From positions 1-42,162 of the forward strand of contig JANDJC010000026.1 of assembly GCA_024331045.1 (NCBI GenBank): 42,162 nt of DNA, read 5' to 3'. Below the pieces are notes generated by a model that did no database searches, was not told the origin of the DNA, and worked only from the letters and a program-made list of their open reading frames with translations. Position numbers and translations under genes: made by a program. Source of the stretch: Nitrospira sp. (GTDB taxonomy: Bacteria > Nitrospirota > Nitrospiria > Nitrospirales > Nitrospiraceae). Below are positions 31,646-39,666 of this stretch, in pieces. Numbering within the stretch: position 1 is the first letter of the stretch; each line of letters opens with the position of its first letter.

Positions 31646-33175
31646 TTAGTCGCCGAATCGAATGCCCTGTGCTAAGGGAAGGTCGGTCCCCCAATTGATG
31701 GTGCTGGTTTGGCGCCGCATGTAGGCCTTCCATGCATCAGACCCTGCCTCCCGCCCCCCGCCGGTTTCTTTCTCTCCTCCAAAAGCACCGCCGATTTCTG
31801 CCCCCGAGGTGCCGATGTTGATGTTGGCAATGCCACAATCGCTACCGCTGGCTGAAAGGAAGAGTTCGGTATGCCGAACATGATTGGAAAAGAGAGCCGA
31901 ACTCAGCCCTTGTGGAACATCATTCTGCATGGCGATCGCTTCCTCGATCGTTGAGAACGTCATGACATACAGGATCGGGGCGAAGGTTTCTCGTTGCACC
32001 ACGGGCCAGTGATTTTTAGCCTTCACAAGGGTTGGCTCCACAAAGTAGCCGGTTCGGTTCAAGACTCGACCCCCGTACAGAATTTCCCCTCCCTCGCGTT
32101 TGACCTCTTCCAGCGCAAACACATAGGCTTGGACCGCAGCCTGGTCGATGAGGGGCCCCATCAGCACATTGGAGTCAAGCGGGTTACCAATACGGACTTG
32201 CCCATAGGCCTTGATGAGCCTCCCCATCAGTTCCTCGTACCGCGACTCATGCACAAAGAGCCGTCTGGTTGTGGTACAACGTTGGCCAGCAGTTCCCACG
32301 GCTCCAAACACGATAGCTCGTACTGCAAGGTCCAGGTCAGCCGTTTCATCGACGATCACCGCGTTGTTGCCACTCAGTTCCAAGATCGTTCGTCCGAGGC
32401 GCTGCCCCACGACGGTGGCAACATGGCGACCGACTGCCACTGAACCGGTGAATGAGATCAGTGGGATTCGGTGGTCTCGAACCATCTGCTCGGCAAGGGA
32501 AACCTGGTCTGTAATAAAAAGCGAAAAGATTCCCGAGTAGCCCAGTTGTTGCATGACCTGATTGCAGATTTTTTGGATGGCAATGGCGCACAACGGGGCT
32601 TTTGGTGAAGGTTTCCAGATCACCGTATCGCCGGCGACCGCGGCAAGGAACGCGTTCCACGCCCAGACGGCCACGGGAAAGTTGAAGGCTGTGATGACGC
32701 CGACCGGTCCCAGCGGATGCCACTGTTCAAACATGCGATGGGCCGGCCGTTCGGATTGCATCGTCAGGCCGTACAGCATCCGCGATTGACCAACGGCAAA
32801 ATCGGCCATGTCGATCATTTCCTGCACCTCGCCGTCGCCTTCGGCTTTGATTTTCCCGACTTCAAGAGACACCAGGGTTCCGAGTTGATCCTTTTTTTCT
32901 CGCAGAGCCTGGCCTATGAGCCGTACCACCTCTCCTCGTTTGGGAGCCGGCACCATGCGCCAAGTTCGAAATGCTTCGACCGAATCTTTCAGTATCCGTT
33001 CATAATCCTCTTGAGAGCAGGGCGAGACGCCCGCCAACGTTTCGCCGGTGGCGGGATTGATCGACTGCAAAATGGGCCGATCGCCTTGGCCGGACCACCA
33101 TCCGGCTCCGGTGCTGCCGCCGGAATTGACAGCTTGAATGCCAAGATCCTTCAGTGCGCTTTGAAACGTCGTCAT
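31646..33175 (-). CDS. Aldehyde dehydrogenase, ALDH7/AASADH type
   Basis: The 509-residue protein has the ALDH active site: Asn165 (FNFPVAVWAWN), Glu266 (LELSG) and the nucleophile Cys300 (GQRCTTTRR), with a Rossmann segment FTGSVAVG. The tail SGAEIGGAFGGEKETGGGREAGSDAWKAYMRRQ is typical of the ALDH7 group, L-aminoadipate-semialdehyde/piperideine-6-carboxylate dehydrogenase (AmaB, antiquitin), which makes 2-aminoadipate from the lysine-derived semialdehyde with NAD. The ATG overlaps the stop of the saccharopine-dehydrogenase-like gene by four bases (ATGA), which fits this assignment. Neighbouring gene products are the preceding enzyme and a DUF1338-like protein. Confidence 0.88.
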   Translation of the reverse strand: MTTFQSALKDLGIQAVNSGGSTGAGWWSGQGDRPILQSINPATGETLAGVSPCSQEDYERILKDSVEAFRTWRMVPAPKRGEVVRLIGQALREKKDQLGTLVSLEVGKIKAEGDGEVQEMIDMADFAVGQSRMLYGLTMQSERPAHRMFEQWHPLGPVGVITAFNFPVAVWAWNAFLAAVAGDTVIWKPSPKAPLCAIAIQKICNQVMQQLGYSGIFSLFITDQVSLAEQMVRDHRIPLISFTGSVAVGRHVATVVGQRLGRTILELSGNNAVIVDETADLDLAVRAIVFGAVGTAGQRCTTTRRLFVHESRYEELMGRLIKAYGQVRIGNPLDSNVLMGPLIDQAAVQAYVFALEEVKREGGEILYGGRVLNRTGYFVEPTLVKAKNHWPVVQRETFAPILYVMTFSTIEEAIAMQNDVPQGLSSALFSNHVRHTELFLSASGSDCGIANINIGTSGAEIGGAFGGEKETGGGREAGSDAWKAYMRRQTSTINWGTDLPLAQGIRFGD

Positions 33176-34260
33176 CGAAAACAGACTCCAAATCCGTTAT
33201 CAAGAAAATCTTTCAATAAGATCGATTCTTGGGTCACAAACCCATGGTACTGCGCTGGCCGACTCAACACAAGATCCATGACACAACAGGCACTGGATGC
33301 CGTCGTCACCTGAATGGCTGACCACAACTTACCTTTGATGCATTGTGGGTAGATTTTTTTTACGTAGTTTTCCTCAAACAATCCGCCCTCCCTTGTCCCT
33401 ATCACCGAGGCGTAAATTAGAACGACATCTTGGAGCGTTTGAGGAATGGCTCGCTCAAGGATACGTTTGAGCGTTTCGCGATCCTCATTGAGCTTGAGAT
33501 CCTTCATCAAGAGGTGAATTTTCTCACAATGGCCGGGATAGCGGAGAGTCTTATAGTTCATTGTCTTCACTTTGCCAATGTAACTGTCCGCCAGCGTTCC
33601 CAGTCCTCCCGACGTGTTGAACGCCTCGTATAACAATCCATCCAACTCAATCGTCTCATAGCCTTCCAACGGTTGAAGAGGAACTTTTTTGCCTCCCTCT
33701 AGCCCATAACAAAGGTTGCCATATTCGTTGATCAACCCGTCGGTTGACCATGTCAGCGAATATTTCAAGGCATTGCTAGGGTGCACCGGCAAGGCCCCAA
33801 CCCGCATCTTGACCGTATCCAACGTCTCAAAATGGGTCATCAGGTCGTGCGCGACGATGCTGATGAAGCCCGGCGCCAAGCCGCATTGAGGCATGAAAGC
33901 ACGCTCAGCCCCCGCGCTTAAGGCTTTGATTTGATCGGTGACCTCCACGTCTTCCGTCAGGTCAAAATAGTGTATGTTGTGAGTTAATGCCAAGCTGGCC
34001 ACGGTGGGATTATGAAAATAGGGCAGGCAAGACAGGACCGCTTCAATGGGATGGGAAGCCAGATAAGCACTGACCTTGTCGGGATGACGAACATCAAGAA
34101 GACAAGGAGTAACACGCTCTAGCTTCAGATTTTGCACCAGCTGTTCCGTGGCCTCGATCGCCACATCACCCAGATGCACGTGGTAGCCACCGTGTTGGGA
34201 GAGGAGGGTAGCAATCAGTGAGCCGATCTTCCCTGCGCCAAGCACCAAGACGTGTTTCAT
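33172..34260 (-). CDS. Saccharopine dehydrogenase family protein
   Basis: The 362-residue protein has a Rossmann motif (LVLGAGKIGSL, residues 5-15), the HYFDLTEDVEVTDQ and QCGLAPGFISIVAHDL segments typical of saccharopine dehydrogenase and related saccharopine reductase enzymes, and a catalytic-domain GTLADSYIG-type region. The enzyme would cleave saccharopine with NAD to aminoadipate semialdehyde and glutamate. ATG 34260 (MKHVLVLG) is preferred; the frame is open 13 codons more. It heads an operon with ALDH7 and the VOC protein; a lysine-ketoglutarate reductase gene is not in the window, so the first lysine step is not shown. Lysine biosynthesis by the aminoadipate route is an alternative use of the family. 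Confidence 0.85.
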   Translation of the reverse strand: MKHVLVLGAGKIGSLIATLLSQHGGYHVHLGDVAIEATEQLVQNLKLERVTPCLLDVRHPDKVSAYLASHPIEAVLSCLPYFHNPTVASLALTHNIHYFDLTEDVEVTDQIKALSAGAERAFMPQCGLAPGFISIVAHDLMTHFETLDTVKMRVGALPVHPSNALKYSLTWSTDGLINEYGNLCYGLEGGKKVPLQPLEGYETIELDGLLYEAFNTSGGLGTLADSYIGKVKTMNYKTLRYPGHCEKIHLLMKDLKLNEDRETLKRILERAIPQTLQDVVLIYASVIGTREGGLFEENYVKKIYPQCIKGKLWSAIQVTTASSACCVMDLVLSRPAQYHGFVTQESILLKDFLDNGFGVCFR

Positions 34261-34362
34261 GGTTTGGAAATTATACTCGAATGACCCACGATCGAACACA
34301 CATCACCACAACGTAAACAGAAGAGGTGGGAAACCACAGAAGAGGATTGAGGATACATTGGA

Positions 34363-34671
34363 CTAATCATCCAATGGAAGATCAATCACGTAGGAAGACC
34401 ACGTACCGGGTACCCCTTCGCCGCTTGTTGAGCTCCATCGAAAGGGCGGCAGATCCGCTTGCAGTCGATGCAGGAGAGCCGACATTTTCATAGTGGCCGG
34501 GACCTCACATCGCCATACAGACATGCCCGATTCCAAGCCCTCGCAGTGACGCAGCACCCGAAATCCCGGCTGCTCTATGAAGTAGGCCGAGAGAAAACCG
34601 TTCACGGCGGTGACCACCCAAGGGTGTTGCCGCCGGTATCGATCACTGATCCGAATCTCAACGGTCCTCAT
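34363..34671 (-). CDS. 102-residue protein of unknown function
   Basis: The start used, ATG 34671 (MRTVEIRIS), overlaps the stop of the next upstream small ORF as ATGA; the frame is open six codons further (34689). The product has alternating strand-like segments (VEIRISDRYR, GFRVLRHCEG, SVWRCEVPA), one helix (KMSALLHRLQADL) and two Cys. No domain was recognised; the strand-helix order could be a small alpha/beta fold. It is probably the second gene of a two-gene operon and ends about 100 bases before the saccharopine dehydrogenase start on the same strand. Confidence 0.5.
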   Translation of the reverse strand: MRTVEIRISDRYRRQHPWVVTAVNGFLSAYFIEQPGFRVLRHCEGLESGMSVWRCEVPATMKMSALLHRLQADLPPFRWSSTSGEGVPGTWSSYVIDLPLDD

Positions 34672-34865
34672 ATCCTGTGTTTCTTCCATGGTCTCAACAC
34701 AACTTGTTGCCGTCGTCCGTTTCCCTTTCTAACTCCCGCTACTACTGGAGTCCCTGCAGAACCGGAACTCTTAACAAACAGGTTTCCTCCGCGGTTGAGA
34801 GGATCTCCAATGTCGATGCCGGGCGAGTTGGCGAAGGTGGCCTCTGCCTTGGCCATTTTGGCCAT
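34668..34865 (-). CDS. 65-residue basic protein of unknown function
   Basis: ATG 34865 has an AGGAG site with eight bases of spacing. The product has a Met-Ala-Lys start, a Gly/Asn/Ser-rich middle (GIDIGDPLNRGGNLFVKSSGS) and a basic end (KGNGRRQQ then PWKKHRI). No hydrophobic helix, Cys or recognised motif is visible. The TGA stop overlaps the start of the 102-residue gene by four bases (ATGA), which supports a true coding unit. The aldo/keto reductase gene starts 77 bases away on the other strand. Confidence 0.5.
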   Translation of the reverse strand: MAKMAKAEATFANSPGIDIGDPLNRGGNLFVKSSGSAGTPVVAGVRKGNGRRQQVVLRPWKKHRI

Positions 34866-34941
34866 TAAGGGTGCTCCTGTCCCATTTGTGTTTGAATCTG
34901 TTTCCGATGTAAGGTGACTCCAGCAGCAATGGAGGCATTTC

Positions 34942-35781
34942 ATGGCACCTACTACCTATAACCAGCAAGTGATTCCGTCAATTATGTATGGAACGGCGTG
35001 GAAAAAAGAAGCCACCAGGTCGTTGGTTATCCTCGCTGTGGAGAGCGGATTTCGAGCGATCGATACGGCCAACCAACTGATCCATTATGACGAAGCAAGC
35101 GTGGGAGAAGCATTGGCTCAACTCGCCCAGCGGGGAATTACACGAAATCACCTGTTTCTTCAGACCAAATTTACCCCTCTCCATGGACAGGACCATCGGC
35201 TGCCTTATGATGCCCGCGCAAGACTCGGCGAACAAGTCCGTCAGTCCTTTGCGAGTTCTCTCGACCATCTTCGCACCGACTATCTGGATTCTTACGTGCT
35301 CCATGGACCCTACGCGCGACGAGGGCTTGGGTCGGAAGATTGGGAGGTCTGGGCTGCCATTGAATTGTTATATGAGACGGGACAGACCAAGATGATTGGT
35401 GTGAGCAATGTCTCGGCTGAACAATTGGCGGCCCTTTGCGAACGGGCCAGATATAAGCCAATGGTGGTTCAAAATCGATGCTATGCCTCATTGGGCTGGG
35501 ATAAAGAGGTGAGGGACATTTGCAAGCGGCATGGAATCATCTATCAAGGGTTTTCTTTGTTGACGGCGAATCGAGCGGTCTTAATCGACCATCGAGTGAG
35601 GGCGCTCACTGTCAAATATGGAGCGACGCCAGCTCAGCTTATTTTTCGGTTTGCCATGCAGATCGGGATGGTGCCCCTCACCGGTACGACGGATCCTAAG
35701 CATATGAGAGAAGATTTAGAGGCAGAGCAACTCGCTCTGGAACCAGAGGATGTGAGTCTCATAGAAACGCTCGCCCCCTGA
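34942..35781 (+). CDS. Aldo/keto reductase
   Basis: The 279-residue NADPH-dependent enzyme has the TIM-barrel AKR pattern: catalytic Asp41 (FRAIDTAN), Lys76 (LQTKF) and His121 (YVLHGP), and the cofactor segment IGVSNVSAEQL. The catalytic Tyr is probably Tyr49 in QLIHYDEASVG, three residues later than in the common DTAxxYxNE arrangement; I believe this offset is seen in a subgroup. It reduces aldehydes or ketones, substrate unknown. The ORF starts at ATG 34942 after GGAGG. Its stop overlaps the DUF488 start by one base (TGATG), so the two are coupled. Confidence 0.9.
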   Translation: MAPTTYNQQVIPSIMYGTAWKKEATRSLVILAVESGFRAIDTANQLIHYDEASVGEALAQLAQRGITRNHLFLQTKFTPLHGQDHRLPYDARARLGEQVRQSFASSLDHLRTDYLDSYVLHGPYARRGLGSEDWEVWAAIELLYETGQTKMIGVSNVSAEQLAALCERARYKPMVVQNRCYASLGWDKEVRDICKRHGIIYQGFSLLTANRAVLIDHRVRALTVKYGATPAQLIFRFAMQIGMVPLTGTTDPKHMREDLEAEQLALEPEDVSLIETLAP

Positions 35782-36212
35782 TGAAAGTGTTCGTCAAACG
35801 CATTTATGAACCAGCGAACCCAGCCGACGGCTTTCGGGTTTTAGTTGATCGCCTGTGGCCGAGAGGCGTTGCAAAGGCAGCGGCCAAGCTTGATGAGTGG
35901 ATGCCAGACCTGGGGCCCTCAACGGCCTTGCGGCGGTGGTTTAACCATGATCCCGCCCGCTGGACAGAATTTTGCCGACGCTATTACGAAGAATTAAAAA
36001 CCAAAGACTCGCTGATAACATCCCTCTTCAAACAGGCAGGCACACAACCGATTACTTTGCTCTATTCGGCCAAGGACGAACGGCATAATCAAGCCGTTGC
36101 CCTCCAGAGCTTTCTGCTCAAAAATCCCCGTTTTTCTCAATCCCTTGTCCCCCCGAAGACGACAGCGGAAATCGCACCTGGCAAGAAACGGCGGAAATCG
36201 AGGTCTCCATAA
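35781..36212 (+). CDS. DUF488 (YeaO-like) family protein
   Basis: The 143-residue protein follows the DUF488/YeaO pattern: KVFVKRIYEPAN, DGFRVLVDRLWPRGV, KLDEWMPDLGPS, LRRWFNHDPARWTEFCRRYYEEL, and LLYSAKDERHNQAVAL near the end. The family has no firm function; it has been seen near stress and metal genes. The C-terminal tail from about residue 120 is basic (GKKRRKSRSP) and may bind nucleic acid, or be an extra. The start overlaps the aldo/keto reductase stop by one base. Confidence 0.88.
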   Translation: MKVFVKRIYEPANPADGFRVLVDRLWPRGVAKAAAKLDEWMPDLGPSTALRRWFNHDPARWTEFCRRYYEELKTKDSLITSLFKQAGTQPITLLYSAKDERHNQAVALQSFLLKNPRFSQSLVPPKTTAEIAPGKKRRKSRSP

Positions 36213-36414
36213 AGAAGCCCTCCGGGTCCGAATCGGAACGGCTTGGTCGCCACATCGCCGCCATGGCGGTTGCGAGGAGATGTTCTCCACGTCAACCTAC
36301 CGGACTGTGAAGCGACCCCTCTTTACTCCCCCCCCCTGCATCCTTTTTCCTGATACTCCGTCTTTAACGATGAACGGCGGAATAAGCCACCGTTCCATCT
36401 CAAGGAGGTCTCTC

Positions 36415-36903
36415 ATGCGTCCCCATATTTCGCTCGATGTGCGCGACGTCGCCAAGTCGGCGGCGTTTTATGAAAAGGTATTCGGCGTGAAGCCGCAGAA
36501 ACAGGTGGCCGACTACGCCAAGTTCGACCTAAAGATCCCCGCGTTGAACTTTTCGGTGGTCTCCTCCACCGGGAAGGTCAGTTCCGTGGATCATTTGGGG
36601 ATCGAGGTCGAGACGGTCGATGAGATCGCCGAGTGGAAAACCCGCTTGCAGGAGCGGGGCATTCTCCAAAAGGTCGAAGAAAATATCGCCTGTTGCTTCG
36701 CCCGACAGGACAAACTCTGGTTCAGCGACCCGGACGGCAATGCGTGGGAAATCTTTACCGTCCATGAGCAACTGGAGGTGACGGGCACTCTCAGCCACAC
36801 TGGTTGCTGCGTCCCAAAGCAGGGGAGTGCGTCCGACCGGCTTCTTGCGGAGCCGGAATCTGAGCAGTACTGTAAGAAAGTCAGAGGAGAGAGGCCGTCA
36901 TGA
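36415..36903 (+). CDS. arsI: ArsI/CadI-type heavy-metal resistance metalloenzyme
   Basis: The 162-residue VOC-fold protein matches ArsI, the Fe(II)-dependent C-As lyase that demethylates trivalent methylarsenicals, and CadI of the same family: MRPHISLDVRDVAKSAAFYEKVFG, YAKFDL, ALNFSVVS, DHLGIEVE, ACCFARQDKLWFSDPDGNAWEIF. Likely metal ligands are His4, His60 and Glu112; the vicinal Cys93-Cys94 would bind the arsenical. A second CC (131-132) and Cys153 extend the C-terminus. ATG 36415 follows AAGGAGG; the stop overlaps sigZ by four bases (ATGA). Substrate (organoarsenical or cadmium) is not settled. A nine-base C run lies at 36328-36336 upstream. Confidence 0.88.
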   Translation: MRPHISLDVRDVAKSAAFYEKVFGVKPQKQVADYAKFDLKIPALNFSVVSSTGKVSSVDHLGIEVETVDEIAEWKTRLQERGILQKVEENIACCFARQDKLWFSDPDGNAWEIFTVHEQLEVTGTLSHTGCCVPKQGSASDRLLAEPESEQYCKKVRGERPS

Positions 36904-37505
36904 CCACCAAAACTGAAGAACTTTGGCAACTCGTTCATGGCGGCCTCCGGGCCTTCATTGCCAGGCGGGTAGGGGATCATGGCCATGTCGATGACATTCT
37001 GCACGACGTGTTCGAGCGCGTTCATCGGCAGATGGACAGTGTGAATGATTCCAGCCGCATTGTTTCTTGGGTCTATCAGATCACAAGGCATGCGATTGTT
37101 GATTATTACCGAAAACTAGGAAAACAGCGTGAAACTCCAGTTGGATTAAACGCGGAAATTGAAGCATTCGTCGAGGTATTTCCAAGCTCCGATAGCATGG
37201 GCCCAGATGAGCCGGGCAGGGTGCGTGCTGAACTTGCCGGCTGCCTGCGCCCCATGATTGAACGGCTGTCCAAAGATTATCGGGAAGCCATTGTCCTGGT
37301 GGAGTTCGATGGACTGACGCAGCAGGCCGCGGCCAGACGCTTGGGAATTTCTTTGCCCGGCATGAAATCCCGGGTGCAACGGGGCCGCAAACTGCTCAGG
37401 CGGATGTTGGACGACTGTTGCCGGATCGAGCTCGACCGCCGTGGTGGAATCGTTGACTTTCACTCGCGTCAAAACGGCTGTGATCTCTATCTGAATCGTC
37501 AGTGA
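36900..37505 (+). CDS. sigZ: RNA polymerase sigma factor SigZ
   Basis: The 201-residue protein is an ECF-type sigma factor. Region 2 (about 5-72) contains AFIARRVGDHGHVDDILHDVF and SWVYQITRHAIVDYYRK; region 4 (about 115-170) contains LSKDYREAIVLVEFDGLTQQAAARRLGISLPGMKSRVQRGRK, the HTH that reads the -35. The end (DDCCRIELDRRGG, then a last Cys in NGCDLYL) is the SigZ C-terminal Cys pair with C173, C174 and C194. No anti-sigma gene is adjacent. It is translationally coupled to the ArsI gene, so a metalloid response is plausible. The regulon is unknown. Its start, ATG 36900, is fixed by the overlap. Confidence 0.9.
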   Translation: MTTKTEELWQLVHGGLRAFIARRVGDHGHVDDILHDVFERVHRQMDSVNDSSRIVSWVYQITRHAIVDYYRKLGKQRETPVGLNAEIEAFVEVFPSSDSMGPDEPGRVRAELAGCLRPMIERLSKDYREAIVLVEFDGLTQQAAARRLGISLPGMKSRVQRGRKLLRRMLDDCCRIELDRRGGIVDFHSRQNGCDLYLNRQ

Positions 37506-37641
37506 ACAGGTCACAAGAGGGGACTCTGAAGACATCGGACACGCGTTGGACACGCTCAAACGTGATGCGACCGGGTGAGCGCCACGATCATTGCCGCGGG
37601 AATACTTTGATACGATTCCGACCGTGGAATAAAGGGCGTCA

Positions 37642-37848
37642 ATGATGAAGATTGCCGTCGTCGGCGGAGGACCGGCCGGTCTCATGGCGGCCGAAACGGC
37701 CGCCGCAGAGGGCGCAAGTCGATTTCAAGGCAGGACCTCACCTATAAAGTCCTTCCCCCTCGTGCAGGGTGTCACCCGCCCCCTTATTCCTTTTAAAGCG
37801 ATGGATACGGCGGGGGTTCACTTGGGGACGCCAATAAACGATTATTGA
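37642..37848 (+). pseudogene. Truncated NAD(P)/FAD-dependent oxidoreductase (BaiN-like)
   Basis: The ORF begins with a perfect flavoprotein start, MMKIAVVGGGPAGLMAAETAAAEGA, as in BaiN/TIGR03862-type proteins of about 400 residues, but after residue 27 the sequence no longer resembles the family, and a stop follows at residue 69. The remainder of a flavoprotein gene is not present downstream, up to the convergent lipoprotein gene. I therefore call it a remnant of a deleted or recombined gene. It lies 136 bases after sigZ and has an AAGGG-like site. Confidence 0.6.
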
Positions 37849-38023
37849 GGCTGCGGAAAATACCCCTTCTCTTCCTCCTCTATTACGCCGGGGAACTATT
37901 GGATTGGGAAACCCAGACCGGCGGGTATCGGTTGACGACCTGTTTGGTGACCGATCGATAGGCTAGATGGAGAGCCTTCACATCGCTTACAGAGTCTGAT
38001 GCTCTTTTAGAAGACGTCGGTGC

Positions 38024-38764
38024 CTAACCGAAAAGCCCCAGGATCCAATTCCACAGGCTGGCTAGCCATTTGACGATCAGATCAATCCACGACTCCTCGA
38101 CCGATCGAGTAGGAAGCGATGAGGGAGCCGGTGAGACTGCTTGTTCCGTTGGAGCATCTGGTCTCTGTTGTACCATCTCTTGGGGCATGGTCATGGGAGG
38201 AGGGATTGATTCCAGGGAGGTGGTCTCTTGTTGCGTGATATCCGGAGTATCAAAAACGGCAGGTGCCACTGTTGCCGGCAAAGATGGCTGGGATGCCCGT
38301 GCCGCTTCAACTTCTTGCCGATATTGCGAGACCAGGACTTTCAATGAATCACTTTCTCGCCTGGCTGCAGCAAGGTGCTTTGCCAGTGCCCGACTTTGGT
38401 CAGCCAATGTTGCGATCTGGGCTTGGAGTGAGACCATGCGTTCGTAGGCCTGTTGCCGCATAATAGGCAGGAGTTCGACCTCGCGTTGAATGGCCACGCG
38501 CAGTTCTTCCATCTTGTTTTCTTCTTCCTTGTTCGCGAGCTCCAATGAGGCAACCGATTGGCTTAGGGCAGTGACTTCCCCGCGAGCCATGATGAGCGAT
38601 CGGGACCATTCATCGGTTTCGGCTTTCACCCGCTCATAGGCCCGTTGGCTCACGCACCCCGTGGTGGTAAACAATAGGAAGATGACGATCCAGAGATCGA
38701 TCACGTAGAACAGAGTGCTGCGATGAAAGCCGGACTCACGGCCATGCCCGCGTTCATGATTCAT
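38024..38764 (-). CDS. Coiled-coil lipoprotein of unknown function
   Basis: The 246-residue protein starts with a basic n-region, a hydrophobic core (YVIDLWIVIFLLF) and a lipobox TTTGC with Cys37. The long middle (about 45-155) is a coiled coil with heptad-like Leu and Glu/Arg/Gln (for example VKAETDEWSRSLIMARGEVTAL and LAKHLAAARRESDSLKVL). A Pro/Ser-rich linker with PPPMTMPQ follows, and the C-terminal end, IDLIVKWLASLWNWILGLFG, is a short hydrophobic amphipathic helix. It could be a cell-envelope structural or accessory protein. ATG 38764 has a GGAGGG site. No family was recognised. Confidence 0.65.
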   Translation of the reverse strand: MNHERGHGRESGFHRSTLFYVIDLWIVIFLLFTTTGCVSQRAYERVKAETDEWSRSLIMARGEVTALSQSVASLELANKEEENKMEELRVAIQREVELLPIMRQQAYERMVSLQAQIATLADQSRALAKHLAAARRESDSLKVLVSQYRQEVEAARASQPSLPATVAPAVFDTPDITQQETTSLESIPPPMTMPQEMVQQRPDAPTEQAVSPAPSSLPTRSVEESWIDLIVKWLASLWNWILGLFG

Positions 38765-39054
38765 TGCCCTCCACCTTATCTTATCACCGTCTGATAACCA
38801 CCCTGGTGTTGATTCTTAGGAAATACACGACGATCATCTCCGCTTATTCGCAGTGGTGGCATAGTCTCTCAAAAGCTGAAGGCTCTGGCAATAGTCAAGA
38901 TCGAGGCTCCAATTGGTGAACCTGGTGAACCGCAAGGGCGGTCAATGGTGAAAGATGGAACGAAGATGAAATGGCGGGCCCCAGCAAAAAGGCTTGGAGA
39001 GAATGGTTCGTTTCGTTACGATGAGGAAGCTGAATAAGTTTTTTGACGTTGACA

Positions 39055-39666
39055 ATGGTTCCCGAATTGTCCCAACTCCCTTCCTCCTGTGAGCGGGCCC
39101 TGCTGGAGCAGTTTTTGAGAGCGGAGGCGATGGCCCTGTGGGCTGTCCGGTCATCACAGCTGCAAGACATCCCAGCAAAGGCTCGCGCCTTTCTTGAGCA
39201 GCACGAAGCAGACGAGCAGGCCCATTTATCACAGTTTGAGTGTCTGTTGAGCCATCGGGCGCTTAGGCGGGACCGGCTTCCTGCTATGCCACAGCAGTGG
39301 CCTGTGCTTGCCGTCCAGCTTTATGGATACGAGATGCTTGGACTGGAGTTGGCGAAGTTCCTGGTCGGTGTGCGTCCCGATCTCTCATCCATTCTCCAGG
39401 ACGAACGGAGGCATGTGGGGTTTTTCGAGAGAGAGGTCACGGCACTCCTCGCGTCCGATCCCACCGTGGCGGCACAGGCACGAGGAGCCGCCCGTGCCTG
39501 GCGGCGCAAATTGCCACGAACTCTCGGCCGTTACTTGCGGCATGAAGCGCTTGCGCCGTTTCGCCAAGCCATGGCGACTGCCATCACCCTGGCTATCGAT
39601 CGCCGATTCGTTCGCGTGGGCCTTGTGCCAGAACCGACGGTTGGCGGTTCGACCACGCAAAGCTAG
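39055..39666 (+). CDS. Ferritin-like di-iron protein
   Basis: The 203-residue product has the ferritin-like four-helix pattern: Glu24 in helix 1, Glu54-x-x-His57 (EQAH) in helix 2, Glu93 or Glu98 in helix 3 (YGYEMLGLELAKF) and Glu117-x-x-His120 (ERRH) in helix 4. This is the di-iron ligand set of the COQ7/ferritin-like group and not of storage ferritin. The C-terminal half contains further Arg-rich helices. Iron-dependent oxidation of a quinone or lipid is possible, but no closer assignment is made. ATG 39055 is preferred; a TTG four codons earlier exists, and neither has a clear ribosome site. Its stop overlaps the accA stop by four bases. Confidence 0.7.
   Translation: MVPELSQLPSSCERALLEQFLRAEAMALWAVRSSQLQDIPAKARAFLEQHEADEQAHLSQFECLLSHRALRRDRLPAMPQQWPVLAVQLYGYEMLGLELAKFLVGVRPDLSSILQDERRHVGFFEREVTALLASDPTVAAQARGAARAWRRKLPRTLGRYLRHEALAPFRQAMATAITLAIDRRFVRVGLVPEPTVGGSTTQS

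Noticed and set aside
36328..36336. Nine-base C run as a phase-variable promoter element
   Set aside because: It lies about 80 bases before ArsI without clear -10/-35 boxes around it; only slippage risk is supported.
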